DNA from: Methanobacteriota archaeon
Lineage (GTDB): Archaea > Thermoplasmatota > Thermoplasmata > RBG-16-68-12
Direction of reading: 5' to 3'
DNA: 48,495 bases
NCBI GenBank assembly: GCA_005879065.1
Contig: VBLU01000083.1
Location: forward strand, 1 to 48,495
In this document: positions 6,613 to 14,514 of the stretch, piece by piece
How the letters are laid out: each line of letters begins with the position of its first letter
How positions within the stretch are numbered: position 1 is the stretch's first letter
Position numbers and translations under genes: made by a program
The notes under the pieces: generated by a model
Database searches by the model: none
What the model saw: the letters and a program-made list of their open reading frames with translations, nothing else
What the model was told of the DNA's origin: nothing

Positions 6613-7416
6613 ATGCCCGATGTTCGAAGGATGAAGACGAAGCTCGTCCTCATGGGCGAGGGCGGAGTCGGCAAGACCTCTCTCGTCCGGCGGTTCGTCC
6701 TCAATGAGTATCAAGACACATACCTGCATACCGTCGGAACGCGGGTGAACAAGATCGAACTGACGATCCCCCACGGGGCGGACACGGAAGTCCAGATGGA
6801 CATGGCGATCTTCGACATCATGGGTCAGAAGGGATTCCGCGATCTCGTCCGCGAAACGTATTACCACGGGGCGCAGGCCCTCATGGCGGTTTGCGATCTT
6901 ACCCAAAAGGACAGCCTCTCCGCCCTGGACGATTGGATTCCCCGGGCCCTCGAGATTACAGGGGATGTACCCTTGTATCTGGTCGTGAACAAGAAGGACT
7001 TGGAAGCCCAGAGAGCCATCTCGGACGAGGAGATTCGCCAGGCCGCGGAAACCTTCGCCGCACCGTATGTCCTGACATCGGCTCTGACGGGCGAGTTCGT
7101 CGAGGACGCGTTCAATGCCCTCGCCATCGAAATGGTCACTCGGGCGTTTCGTCAAGAGGACACGCGAGCGGCGGAGCGCGGCTTGCGTCAGAAGGCTCTC
7201 GTCCTTCTGGACAAACGCGGTTCGATCGGGTTGAAGAAACAGCAGTTCTTCGAGATCCTGCGCGGCGTGAAGGTCGACGAGCTCCAGGCGGAGCTCGACC
7301 GCCTCGAGCGGGAGGGCTTGGTAACGATCCTCTGGTACGGTGCGTCCGATTTTGCCGTGACAATCACCCCGCGCGGCGTGAAAGCGGTGAAGCAGTCCTC
7401 CGCATGGGAGGAGTGA
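6613..7416 (+). CDS. Ras/Rab-like small GTPase fused to a C-terminal winged-helix domain
   Basis: The G-domain (residues about 5-180) has all five motifs: P-loop GEGGVGKTS, switch-I Thr in HTVGTRVNKIEL, DIMGQ in place of WDTAGQ with the catalytic-position Gln kept, NKKD and TSAL. The order FRDLVRETYYHGAQALMAVCDLT is Rab-like. About 75 C-terminal residues (LVLLDKRGSIGLKKQQFFEIL, LEREGLVTIL) look like a winged helix. The ATG at 6613 is the first after the predicted transcription start; ATG 6631 is equally possible and also keeps the whole domain. A bidirectional BoxA precedes it. Archaeal relatives are known, but their partners are largely unstudied, so the function is unknown. It is followed at 33 nt by a methyltransferase gene. 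Confidence 0.85.
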   Translation: MPDVRRMKTKLVLMGEGGVGKTSLVRRFVLNEYQDTYLHTVGTRVNKIELTIPHGADTEVQMDMAIFDIMGQKGFRDLVRETYYHGAQALMAVCDLTQKDSLSALDDWIPRALEITGDVPLYLVVNKKDLEAQRAISDEEIRQAAETFAAPYVLTSALTGEFVEDAFNALAIEMVTRAFRQEDTRAAERGLRQKALVLLDKRGSIGLKKQQFFEILRGVKVDELQAELDRLEREGLVTILWYGASDFAVTITPRGVKAVKQSSAWEE

Positions 7417-7449
7417 TTCGACGAAGAGGGGGACCGGGCCACGAAGAAG

Positions 7450-8046
7450 GTGCAGCTGGAGCGAATCCTGCAGTCGTTGGAGCCGGTGAAGATTCCGTCC
7501 CCATCGGCGGAACAATATCCGACGCCCGCCGCGATCGCGGCCGAGGTGATCCAATTTGCTCTCGGTCGGAGCGACATCGCAGGTCGCTCCGTCGTAGACT
7601 TGGGCTGCGGGAACGGCGTCCTCGCGATCGCCGCGAAACTGTCGGGGGCAGCCCGCGTTCTGGGTGTTGACGCGGATCCCGAATCCGTCGAAGTCTCCCG
7701 CCGCAACGCCGAACGCTCGGAGGTCGAGGTCGAGTGGGAGGTCGCCGACGTAAGCAGCGTGCACGAACGGTTCGACACGGTTTTGATGAATCCCCCCTTT
7801 GGCGCCCAAACCCGCCACGCGGACCGTCCGTTCATCGATGCCGCGATGCAGTTGGGGAAGGTGGTGTACATGTTTCTGAATGCGCCGTCCGAGCCGTTCG
7901 TGGAGCGGAGGATCGAGACGACGGGAAGCCGCATCACCGACCGACTCGAATATAGGTTCCCGATTCCGCATTTGTTTTCGTTCCATCGGCAAGACGTTCG
8001 GACGCAGGAGGTCCTCCTCTATCGCGTCGAGGTGGCGAAGGGCTAA
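7450..8046 (+). CDS. METTL5-like N6-adenine rRNA methyltransferase
   Basis: Class I SAM-dependent methyltransferase, 198 residues. Motif I is VVDLGCGNGVLAIAAKLSGA, the acidic ribose-binding residue is in VLGVDADPE, and the catalytic motif IV is LMNPPFG, characteristic of N6-adenine methylation. The PTPAAIAAEVI segment before motif I and the FSFHRQDVR tail match the archaeal/eukaryotic METTL5 family, which methylates one adenosine of small-subunit rRNA in eukaryotes. Archaeal targets are inferred. The GTG start at 7450 keeps the N-terminal helix LERILQSLEPV. It lies between the GTPase and csl4 on one strand, in an RNA-processing context. Confidence 0.88.
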   Translation: MQLERILQSLEPVKIPSPSAEQYPTPAAIAAEVIQFALGRSDIAGRSVVDLGCGNGVLAIAAKLSGAARVLGVDADPESVEVSRRNAERSEVEVEWEVADVSSVHERFDTVLMNPPFGAQTRHADRPFIDAAMQLGKVVYMFLNAPSEPFVERRIETTGSRITDRLEYRFPIPHLFSFHRQDVRTQEVLLYRVEVAKG

Positions 8047-8094
8047 ATACCGAGGTCCGTTCTTCGTGCGGACAGACGGAGTGGAAAAGGCCGA

Positions 8095-8859
8095 ATGGAA
8101 GCCAAGATGGTCCTGCCAGGCGATGAGATCGCGACGGCGGAGGAGTTCGAACCTGGTGAGGGTACTTACGAGAAGAACGGTCTCGTGTTCGCGGCGACGC
8201 CCGGCGTCCTCGTCCTTGATCCCGGGAATCGTGTGGCGCGCGTGCGGGCTTTCAATCCGCCGGCCGAACTGCGGGTCGGGGACATCGTGTACGGGGTCAT
8301 CGACGACATTCGCGGCATGATGGCGACGGCGAACATCCTCGCCATCCACGGTCGTGCGCGCCAGATCAGCGGCGAGTCGGAAGGGACGATCCACATTTCG
8401 AATGTATCCGAGGATTATACCGAAGACATCCACGACAAATTCCGTTTGGGAGACGTCATTCGCGCTAAGGTGGTTCAGGTTAAGCCATCGGTCCAGTTGA
8501 CGACGGCCGAGTCAGACTTGGGTGTCGTGAAGGCCGTTTGCTCCGTCTGTCGTGGACCGCTCGAACTCCGGGATCGTGACCTATACTGTCCCCGCGACGA
8601 AAGGACCGAACAGAGAAAGCTCGCAGCGGACTATGCGGACCTTCGTCTCTTCGTTCCCGCGAGCGAACTCGGCGGGGGGACGATTCCGGAAAAACACCGC
8701 GGAGGTCGCGGCGAGGGCGCCGACCGCGGTGGGCGAGATCGTGGCGGGCGGGGAGGCGGCCGTGATCGGCCCCGCGATCGGGGCGGCGGCGGTCGGGGCC
8801 GCGACGGTCGAAGTCCACGGGGCGGCGGAAGGGATCGGGATCGCGGTCGGCATCGCTGA
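8095..8859 (+). CDS. csl4: Exosome RNA-binding cap protein Csl4 with an RGG-rich tail
   Basis: Csl4 caps the archaeal exosome (Rrp41-Rrp42 ring) and binds substrate RNA. Domains in order: N-terminal beta domain (PGDEIATAEEFEPGEGTYE), S1 domain (about 60-140: LRVGDIVYGVIDDIRGMMA to LGDVIRAKVVQVKPS), then a zinc-ribbon-like segment CSVC...LYCPRD. Only three of the usual four Cys remain, because the final position is Asp. After residue about 195 comes a low-complexity tail of some 55 residues made of RGG, GRG and DRG repeats. Most archaeal Csl4 proteins stop after the ribbon. It starts 48 nt after the METTL5-like gene. Confidence 0.92.
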   Translation: MEAKMVLPGDEIATAEEFEPGEGTYEKNGLVFAATPGVLVLDPGNRVARVRAFNPPAELRVGDIVYGVIDDIRGMMATANILAIHGRARQISGESEGTIHISNVSEDYTEDIHDKFRLGDVIRAKVVQVKPSVQLTTAESDLGVVKAVCSVCRGPLELRDRDLYCPRDERTEQRKLAADYADLRLFVPASELGGGTIPEKHRGGRGEGADRGGRDRGGRGGGRDRPRDRGGGGRGRDGRSPRGGGRDRDRGRHR

Positions 8860-8962
8860 TTCGCGGCAAAATTCCTGATGATTGCGTTCCGAGAATTAGC
8901 ATCAAGAATCGAAGGCAAAAAGATAAGAACCTACCCCGTGATAGCAGCGCAACGAGGTTTTG

Positions 8963-9127
8963 ATGCCTCCGTCGAACGAAGAGCTCATGCGAGAACTGAC
9001 GCGTCTTCGCACGGAAATTCAGCAGCTCCGCGAGGTCGTGAGCGCCTTGTTCAACGCGGTCTTCGAGGAAGGGGACGAGGACTGGGATACGGTCCCCGAG
9101 AAGGACGAATTCAACCTCTACAACTGA
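8963..9127 (+). CDS. 54-residue acidic helical protein
   Basis: A short ORF from ATG 8963 to TGA 9125-9127: MPPSNEELMRELTRLRTEI, then QQLREVVSALFNAVFEEG and an acidic end DEDWDTVPEKDEFNLYN. The first half is a heptad-rich helix, probably a small coiled coil. A GAGG (8954-8957) sits about 5 nt before the ATG, and its third codon positions are GC-rich as in the neighbours. It lies between csl4 and glyA on the same strand. The family is not recognised; it is probably a small archaeal hypothetical protein. Confidence 0.6.
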   Translation: MPPSNEELMRELTRLRTEIQQLREVVSALFNAVFEEGDEDWDTVPEKDEFNLYN

Positions 9128-9154
9128 AGGGACTCTTCGCACTGGCGTCCGTGG

Positions 9155-9162
9155 TTTATATT
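9155..9162 (+). promoter_or_regulatory. BoxA promoter of glyA
   Basis: TTTATATT, a near-perfect archaeal BoxA, has its centre 25 nt before the GTG start at 9183. This predicts a leaderless mRNA. Confidence 0.65.
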
Positions 9163-9182
9163 CCCCCTGGCTATCCCTTCGC

Positions 9183-10394
9183 GTGGTCGAGCTCCGCGAC
9201 CTTGTGAAAGCGCATGAGGATTGGCGGCTTCGCGAGGCGATCAATCTCCAAGCATCGGAAAACGTAATGAGCACGGAGGCGCGGTCGCTCCTCAGCACGG
9301 ACTTCGCGCACCGGTACACGCTCCCTGAAGACTTGGTCCCCGGTTTGGCGGGTTTGAAAAACGCATATCGCGGCACGAAACATACGGACGCGGTGGAGGC
9401 GTTGTCGGAACGATATGCCCGCGACCTATTCCGATCCGCATTTGCATCGCTCAAGCCTCTCTCAGGTCACCTCGCCGGGTTCATGTTGCTGCAGGCCTGC
9501 TGCAAACGGGGCGACCGTATCTTGGTCGTCTCCTCGGCCCACGGCGGATACGACGGCTACATGCCGGGCTACTTGCCGGAGTATCTGGGTCTGACGGTGG
9601 ACTTCCTCCCATTTGACGAACGCACGTGGAACGTGGAGGCGAAGGCCGCCGCGGACGCGATCATCGAGACGAAGCCGCGCCTCGTGCTCGTCGGCGCTAG
9701 CCTGATCCTGTTCCCGTACAACCTACGCTGGCTCCGTGGCGCCTGCGACGATGTTGGAACGATTCTCGGGTACGACGCATCCCATGTGCTCGGTTTGGTT
9801 GCCGGCGGTGAATTTCAAAGGCCCATGATGGAGGGAGTCGACGTGCTCAGTGCCAGCACGCACAAATCGTTCCCCGGCCCGCAAGGCGGTCTCTTCCTCT
9901 CGAACCGGAAGGACCTGTTCGACCGTGCGATGCAAACGTTCCTCTGGCGGATCCAGGACAACGCGCACTGGAATCGGATTGCCTCGACTGCGCAGGTTTT
10001 CCTCGAGATGAAGGAGTTCGGCGGGGCCTATGCAAAGCAAGTGGTTGCCAACTCGAAGGCCCTCGGGAAACAACTGGACCTGCGGGGATTCCCGGTGAAG
10101 TTCGCGTCCCTCGGATATTCCCGGTGTCATCAGATTCACGTGGACCCGATCGTCCTCCGGGACGCATGGGGCCTGACCCCGGCGCAGTTCGCGGATCGGC
10201 TTGAAGCGAACAACCTGATCGTCGACGCGGTCGGCCGAATCGGGACGAGCGAGGTCACGAGGATGGGGGCGACCGAGGACGAGATGCAATCGATCGCAGG
10301 CTTGATCGTCCGCGCCGCACGAGGAGAGGATGTTCGGGTCGAAGTCGCGGAGGTCCGTGCCGGACTCCGCCTGTCGTTCGTGTTCCCGTCGTGA
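9183..10394 (+). CDS. glyA: Serine hydroxymethyltransferase (GlyA family)
   Basis: PLP-dependent enzyme that interconverts serine and glycine with transfer of a one-carbon unit to a pterin. The 403-residue length is normal. Motifs: INLQASENVMS near the N-terminus, SAHGGYDGYM, GYDASHVLGLV (Asp for the PLP nitrogen, then His) and SASTHKSFPGPQGG with the PLP-binding Lys. The C-terminal block RIGTSEVTRMG is also conserved. In archaea that use tetrahydromethanopterin the cofactor may differ; this cannot be read from the sequence. The GTG at 9183 is supported by the BoxA 25 nt upstream. It is followed by the E1-like gene with its own promoter. Confidence 0.93.
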   Translation: MVELRDLVKAHEDWRLREAINLQASENVMSTEARSLLSTDFAHRYTLPEDLVPGLAGLKNAYRGTKHTDAVEALSERYARDLFRSAFASLKPLSGHLAGFMLLQACCKRGDRILVVSSAHGGYDGYMPGYLPEYLGLTVDFLPFDERTWNVEAKAAADAIIETKPRLVLVGASLILFPYNLRWLRGACDDVGTILGYDASHVLGLVAGGEFQRPMMEGVDVLSASTHKSFPGPQGGLFLSNRKDLFDRAMQTFLWRIQDNAHWNRIASTAQVFLEMKEFGGAYAKQVVANSKALGKQLDLRGFPVKFASLGYSRCHQIHVDPIVLRDAWGLTPAQFADRLEANNLIVDAVGRIGTSEVTRMGATEDEMQSIAGLIVRAARGEDVRVEVAEVRAGLRLSFVFPS

Positions 10395-10449
10395 CGCTCC
10401 CCGCAGAGGACTGGACAAAGGCCATAAGCCGTCCCCTCCTTAGCGGGCC

Positions 10450-11460
10450 GTGGCAGGTCCCGAGCGTTACCGCCGCCAGACGGTGCTCCCCGAAATCGGT
10501 GCAAAGGGCCAGCGAGCCCTCCGCGAGGCCAAAGTGGTGGTCGTGGGTCTCGGCGCCCTCGGAAGTGTCTCTTCCGACCTCCTGGTGCGGGCGGGGGTCG
10601 GTCGCATGCACCTCGTCGACCGAGACGTCGTGGAAGTCGTGAACCTGCAACGCCAAACCCTGTATTCGGAGGCGGACGTGGACAAGCCGAAAGCCGAAGC
10701 CGCGGCGGAACGTCTGCGTCAGGTCAACTCGGACGTCCAAATCGAAGGCGTCCCGAGAGACGTTCATTCTGCCACCGCGAAGGACATCCTCCAGGACGCT
10801 GACCTCGTCGTGGACGGGACGGACAACCTCGAGACGCGGTTCCTTTTGAACGAAGCCGCGACGGACCTCGTCATTCCGTTCGTCTACGGAGGTGCCATTG
10901 CCACGTATGGCATGGTGTTCTCGATCCGCACTCCCGACACGGCGTGCTTTCGTTGCTTCAACCCGACCACTCCCGCGCCGGGAAGCCTGCCGACCTGCGA
11001 GACCGCCGGCATCTTCAACGCGGTGGCGGCCCAGGTGGGAGCGATCCAGGCGGGCGAAGCCCTCCGGCTGTTGGTCGGGAAGGCTCCTTCCGGCGACCTC
11101 CTCCTCGTGGACGGCTGGAGTCCGGAAATCCAGAAGATCCACCTGACCCGTCGCTCCGACTGTCCCGTCTGCGTTCGTGGAGAGCGAGAATATCTGGGGG
11201 TCCGACGGACCCAGGTGCTGGCGTCCCTGTGCGGGAGCGACACGATCTCCCTTGATCCGATCCACACGGGCCTGATCGACCTCGAAGGTTTGGGTCGTCG
11301 GCTGGAGCCGCTCGGCACCGCCCGTCGGGCCGGTGGCGTCCTCGTCGCCGACGTCGAGGGTCGGCGGCTCACGATCTTCTCCGATGGGCGGGCGTTGATT
11401 CGAGGTGTGAAGGATGAGACCGAGGCCCGCGCGGTCTACGCCAAATACGTCGGGGTCTGA
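10450..11460 (+). CDS. E1-like adenylyltransferase (ThiF/MoeB/UbaA family)
   Basis: Activates the C-terminus of a ubiquitin-like sulfur carrier by adenylation, for tRNA thiolation and cofactor synthesis. The Rossmann motif is VVVGLGALGSVSSDLL (residues about 29-44), then the Arg-containing RDVVEVVNLQRQTLY, DLVVDGTDNLETRFLLNE, and a zinc site made by ACFRCF and SDCPVCVRG. The catalytic Cys candidate is in SLPTCETAGIFN. A C-terminal extension of about 90 residues carries a small beta domain. The predicted leaderless GTG start at 10450 follows BoxA CCATAAGCC at 10422-10430. The next gene, a ThiI-like PP-loop protein, starts 1 nt after the stop, so the two probably work together in sulfur transfer. 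Confidence 0.9.
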   Translation: MAGPERYRRQTVLPEIGAKGQRALREAKVVVVGLGALGSVSSDLLVRAGVGRMHLVDRDVVEVVNLQRQTLYSEADVDKPKAEAAAERLRQVNSDVQIEGVPRDVHSATAKDILQDADLVVDGTDNLETRFLLNEAATDLVIPFVYGGAIATYGMVFSIRTPDTACFRCFNPTTPAPGSLPTCETAGIFNAVAAQVGAIQAGEALRLLVGKAPSGDLLLVDGWSPEIQKIHLTRRSDCPVCVRGEREYLGVRRTQVLASLCGSDTISLDPIHTGLIDLEGLGRRLEPLGTARRAGGVLVADVEGRRLTIFSDGRALIRGVKDETEARAVYAKYVGV

Positions 11461-11461
11461 C

Positions 11462-12133
11462 ATGGCGCGAAAAGGAATCTTGCTTCTGAGCGGGGGCTTC
11501 GACAGTCCGGTCGCGGGCCGCCTGATGTCGCGCCAAGGGCTCGGGCTCGTCGCCGCACACTTCTCATTGGAGCCGATCACGGATGATGCGGCAGCCGTCA
11601 AGGCCCGGACTTTGTGCGGCCTTCTCGAAATCGGGTCCTTGTACGTCGTGCGGGTGGGAGAGGCCTTTGCGGAGGTCGCGCACGCTGCCAATCGGCGGTT
11701 CTACTTCATCCTCACGAAACGTCTCATGATGCGGCTCGCGGACGCGATCGGAGATCGGGAGGAGGCCGAGGTCCTCGTGACCGGCGAGAACCTCGGACAG
11801 GTGTCGAGCCAGACCCTCGCGAGCCTCCGGGCGATTGATGCGATCGCGCGCCGTCCCGTCCTGAGGCCGTTGATCGGGTTTGACAAACAGGAGATCGTGG
11901 ACCGGGCGAAGGAGATCGGCACCTACGAAGTCTCCAAGGGACCCGAGATTTGCGATCTGCTCGGGCCGCCGCGGCCGTCGACCCACGCGCGCCTGGATCA
12001 GATCCTTGGCGAAGAAGCCAAGCTCGATCTGGATCGGCTGGTCGCCTCCAGCCTTAGGGGCGTGGTAGCAGAAAGGTTCAAGGCGGACGGACCCGCTCGT
12101 CGCGTCCCCACCGGAATGAGGACGGCCGCATGA
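11462..12133 (+). CDS. ThiI-type PP-loop sulfurtransferase, catalytic domain only
   Basis: The PP-loop motif LLSGGFDSPVAGRLMSR is at the N-terminus, followed by TGENLGQVSSQTLASL and the Cys-containing segment EICDLLGPPRPSTHARLDQIL, matching the adenylation domain of ThiI (4-thiouridine and thiazole synthesis). The 223-residue protein has no N-terminal ferredoxin-like/THUMP domain and no rhodanese domain. The start ATG 11462 lies 1 nt after the E1-like stop. The downstream gene overlaps the stop by 4 nt (ATGA). The lack of THUMP means tRNA binding must come from another protein or the substrate differs (inference). Confidence 0.85.
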   Translation: MARKGILLLSGGFDSPVAGRLMSRQGLGLVAAHFSLEPITDDAAAVKARTLCGLLEIGSLYVVRVGEAFAEVAHAANRRFYFILTKRLMMRLADAIGDREEAEVLVTGENLGQVSSQTLASLRAIDAIARRPVLRPLIGFDKQEIVDRAKEIGTYEVSKGPEICDLLGPPRPSTHARLDQILGEEAKLDLDRLVASSLRGVVAERFKADGPARRVPTGMRTAA

Positions 12134-12414
12134 CGTACTACCTGCTGAAACCGTGCCGCACCGCGACGGCCTTCATCTCGACGTTGAAGCAGGCGAGACG
12201 CGTCGATCTTGGTGCGGCGGCCGAGCGACTTCGTCTGAAGGGCTGGGTCGTCAACGACATGAAAGTGATGTTGATCCTCGACGGCGAACCTGAGCTCACC
12301 GTGTACGAAAGCGGCAAGATTCTCGTCAAGACGGACGAGGAGGCAGCGGCCCGAGCGTCGATCGATCGGGTGTACGAGGCCATCGGAATTTCCACGCCGC
12401 TGGCGACGGCCTGA
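12130..12414 (+). CDS. Small partner protein of the sulfur-transfer operon
   Basis: A 94-residue protein that overlaps the ThiI-like gene by ATGA (12130-12133), so it is translationally coupled. It begins MTYYLLKPCRTATAF and has alternating beta/alpha character: LKGWVVNDMKVMLILDG, ELTVYESGKILVKTDEEAA, SIDRVYEAIG. The ESGKILVKT strand-turn resembles half of a TBP-like fold, but that is a resemblance only. A Cys at position 9 could be functional. The coupling suggests it is an accessory subunit or RNA-binding partner that replaces the missing THUMP domain (hypothesis). Confidence 0.65.
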   Translation: MTYYLLKPCRTATAFISTLKQARRVDLGAAAERLRLKGWVVNDMKVMLILDGEPELTVYESGKILVKTDEEAAARASIDRVYEAIGISTPLATA

Positions 12415-12460
12415 GCCCGCGAACCGCCGTGGCGACCGTCCGCCGCGGCCGGGGAAGAAT

Positions 12461-13558
12461 TCAACCGCGAAAGGCGATGAGGACGACATCGACGACGAAC
12501 AACAAGACGACGAGGAACTCGAGGATGAGGAGTCGACGCGCTTCGAGCTCGGCCTGCGCGACTTCGTAGATCTCGCTGAGGTCCTTCATCTTCTCCTCGA
12601 CGATCTTCCGCCAGGAGTCGAGCTCGAACTTCCGCACGCACGCCCGATAGACCTTCCCCAGGAACCAGTCTCCCCACAGCTTGGAGATGTTGTCGACCTG
12701 GAAGGTGGCCTCCGCGAGGTCCATCCGGACTTCGGCGAGTTCCTTCACCGTGTCGTGTCCGCTCCGGAGGAACGAGCTCCGGGCGAACAGGTCCTCGAGG
12801 TCGTCGTAGGCCTTGTCGACGACCTTGTCTAGGAAGGCATCGTAGGTTCGCAGCTCAAGCAACTGAAGGTTCGCCAGCTCGAAGACGGTCAACGTGTCCT
12901 CGTACGTCGCGCTTGGCTCGACGATGAGCGCCGCGTCCCATTCGAGGACGACGAGGTCGTCCTGGTAGTAGGAGAACCAGTTCCGCCACGTGTCTTCGAC
13001 CTCCTCGTCGCTGATCGCCTCGGGTCGCGGGTCGTTCGCGAGGAGGGCGGTGACCTCCCGTCGCCAGGTTGTGGTGAATTCGCGGACCGGCGTTTCGCTG
13101 ACCGAGATGCAGTACACCGTGTAGGGTTCCGGGTCGACCTTCGTCTCGTAGGCGTCGTGGAGGAACGGAACCAGGTCTTCGATGATTCGCTCGGCGAGAC
13201 GGCCGCAGTATCCGTCCAGGTTTTCCTCGCGACCGGCGTCCTTGATCTTCAGGCTCGCGAACGGGCGCAGGTCGCGGAGGCCGGCCGCTTGGAAGGGGAC
13301 CCGCACGACGACCGCGAGCGCCCCGACTCCATAGAGTTTCACCGCGATCGAGGCGGTGAGCGGTCCGAGGTTCGTCGCCAGTCTCCGCTCATCTACGAAG
13401 ACAAGCAGCGGCTGTGCGAATCGGGCGTACCGGGGCGCGGCCCTCTCGGTTGGGAACCGGCCCGAGAGGAAGGGCATGTCGATCGTCTTCTGGATCTCGT
13501 CCAGGTCCACCGACGCACCCACGTCGAAGAGGCGGTAGAAGACGACCTCGCCCTTCAT
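12461..13558 (-). CDS. C-tail-anchored protein, function unknown
   Basis: A 365-residue protein with a soluble N-terminal alpha/beta region (ALAVVVRVPFQAAGLRDLRPF), a long helical part rich in acidic and aromatic residues (about 225-330: FELANLQLLELRTYDAFLDKVVDKAYDD) and one C-terminal membrane helix (LLILEFLVVLLFVVDVVLIAF). The layout of helical bundle plus tail anchor recalls RMD1/DUF155 (RMND1) proteins, but I cannot confirm the family. ATG 13558 is chosen over TTG 13570 because a BoxA-like ACTTAAG at about 13583-13591 sits 28 nt upstream. It converges with the sulfur-transfer operon. Confidence 0.75.
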   Translation of the reverse strand: MKGEVVFYRLFDVGASVDLDEIQKTIDMPFLSGRFPTERAAPRYARFAQPLLVFVDERRLATNLGPLTASIAVKLYGVGALAVVVRVPFQAAGLRDLRPFASLKIKDAGREENLDGYCGRLAERIIEDLVPFLHDAYETKVDPEPYTVYCISVSETPVREFTTTWRREVTALLANDPRPEAISDEEVEDTWRNWFSYYQDDLVVLEWDAALIVEPSATYEDTLTVFELANLQLLELRTYDAFLDKVVDKAYDDLEDLFARSSFLRSGHDTVKELAEVRMDLAEATFQVDNISKLWGDWFLGKVYRACVRKFELDSWRKIVEEKMKDLSEIYEVAQAELEARRLLILEFLVVLLFVVDVVLIAFRG

Positions 13559-13603
13559 GCGGCCGCGCAACCTGGCGACGAGACTTAAGGGCTCCGGTGA
13601 CGC

Positions 13604-14326
13604 CTATTCTCCATATCGTCGTTGGCGCATCTGGTACGATCGAAGGGCTCGGAGGAAGTCGATCTTCCGGAAGCCGGGCCAGTAGACGTCGACGAAGTAC
13701 AACTCCGAGTACGGATCCGGCAGGTCCGCCGTGTAGAGGCGCTTCGAAAAGAACTTCTCATCCACGTCGTCCGGGTCCACCTTGCCGGCCTGGGCGTCCA
13801 AGACCACGTCGCGGATCGCCCGGAGGATTTCCTCCCGTCCGCCGTAGGCCACGGCCACGTTGAAACGATATTGGTCGTATTGTTCGGTCCGACCTTCGGC
13901 ATACTCGATCGCCTCGATCACCTCGGGCGGCAGGAGTTCCCGGTTCCCGAACACGCTGACCCGGATCTTGTGGCGGTGGACCCGCTCGTCGTCTCCGACC
14001 CGACGGAAATTCTCAGCGAAGAGGTGCATCAGATGCTGGACCTCCTCGTTCGCTCGCCGGATGTTCTCCGTCGAGAAGGCGAACACGGTCAGGATGCGGA
14101 CGCCGACTTCGAGGCACCACTCGAGGACCTCCTCGAGTTTGTCCCGGCCTTTCACATGCCCATCGAGGACGTTCCCGAGGCCGATCTCCCGAGCGAACCG
14201 ACGGTTCCCATCCATGATGATCGCCACATGATGCGGCACGGGGGCCTGTTTGACCTGATGCAGGAGCCGGCGTTCGTAGGCCTGATAGGCGGCATCACTG
14301 ATGATCTTGGAGATGTCCGTCGGCAC
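13604..14326 (-). CDS. uppS: cis-Prenyltransferase (UppS family) lacking the RTSGE motif
   Basis: Makes the long polyprenyl diphosphate used for archaeal dolichol-type glycan carriers. The catalytic first motif HHVAIIMDGNRRFA (Asp39), GHVKGRDKLEEVLEWC, TVFAFSTENIRR and VAVAYGGREEI are intact, and the C-terminus YSELYFVDVYWPGFRKIDFLRAL is typical. However, the expected block between DLPDP and YSELYF (DLxIRTSGExRLSNFLLWQ type, about 21 residues with the diphosphate-binding Arg residues) is absent: DLPDP joins YSELYF directly at residue 205/206 (13711/13712). The frame is preserved. As read, it should not be a normal enzyme. The GTG start follows BoxA GGCTAAATAGG (14350-14360) by 28 nt. Confidence 0.85.
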   Translation of the reverse strand: MPTDISKIISDAAYQAYERRLLHQVKQAPVPHHVAIIMDGNRRFAREIGLGNVLDGHVKGRDKLEEVLEWCLEVGVRILTVFAFSTENIRRANEEVQHLMHLFAENFRRVGDDERVHRHKIRVSVFGNRELLPPEVIEAIEYAEGRTEQYDQYRFNVAVAYGGREEILRAIRDVVLDAQAGKVDPDDVDEKFFSKRLYTADLPDPYSELYFVDVYWPGFRKIDFLRALRSYQMRQRRYGE

Positions 14327-14514
14327 CTAGGGATGCGACGAATGCCGACCTATTTAGCCATTCGCGGGGACCGCAGATACAGATGGCGGGAGGCGCCGCT
14401 CGCGGTCCGGCCATCCCACCGTCGTGTTCGCGTTCCCGCGCCTCACCCGCAAACCTTTAAGTACGCTATTTTGTTGGTGCCGTCAGTTCCTTTCAATCCC
14501 TTCAGTGTGGTTTA

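Noticed and set aside
6298..8433. Very long open frame on the minus strand
   Set aside because: It is antisense to three clear genes (GTPase, methylase, csl4) and its translation is Arg/His-rich with no family resemblance.
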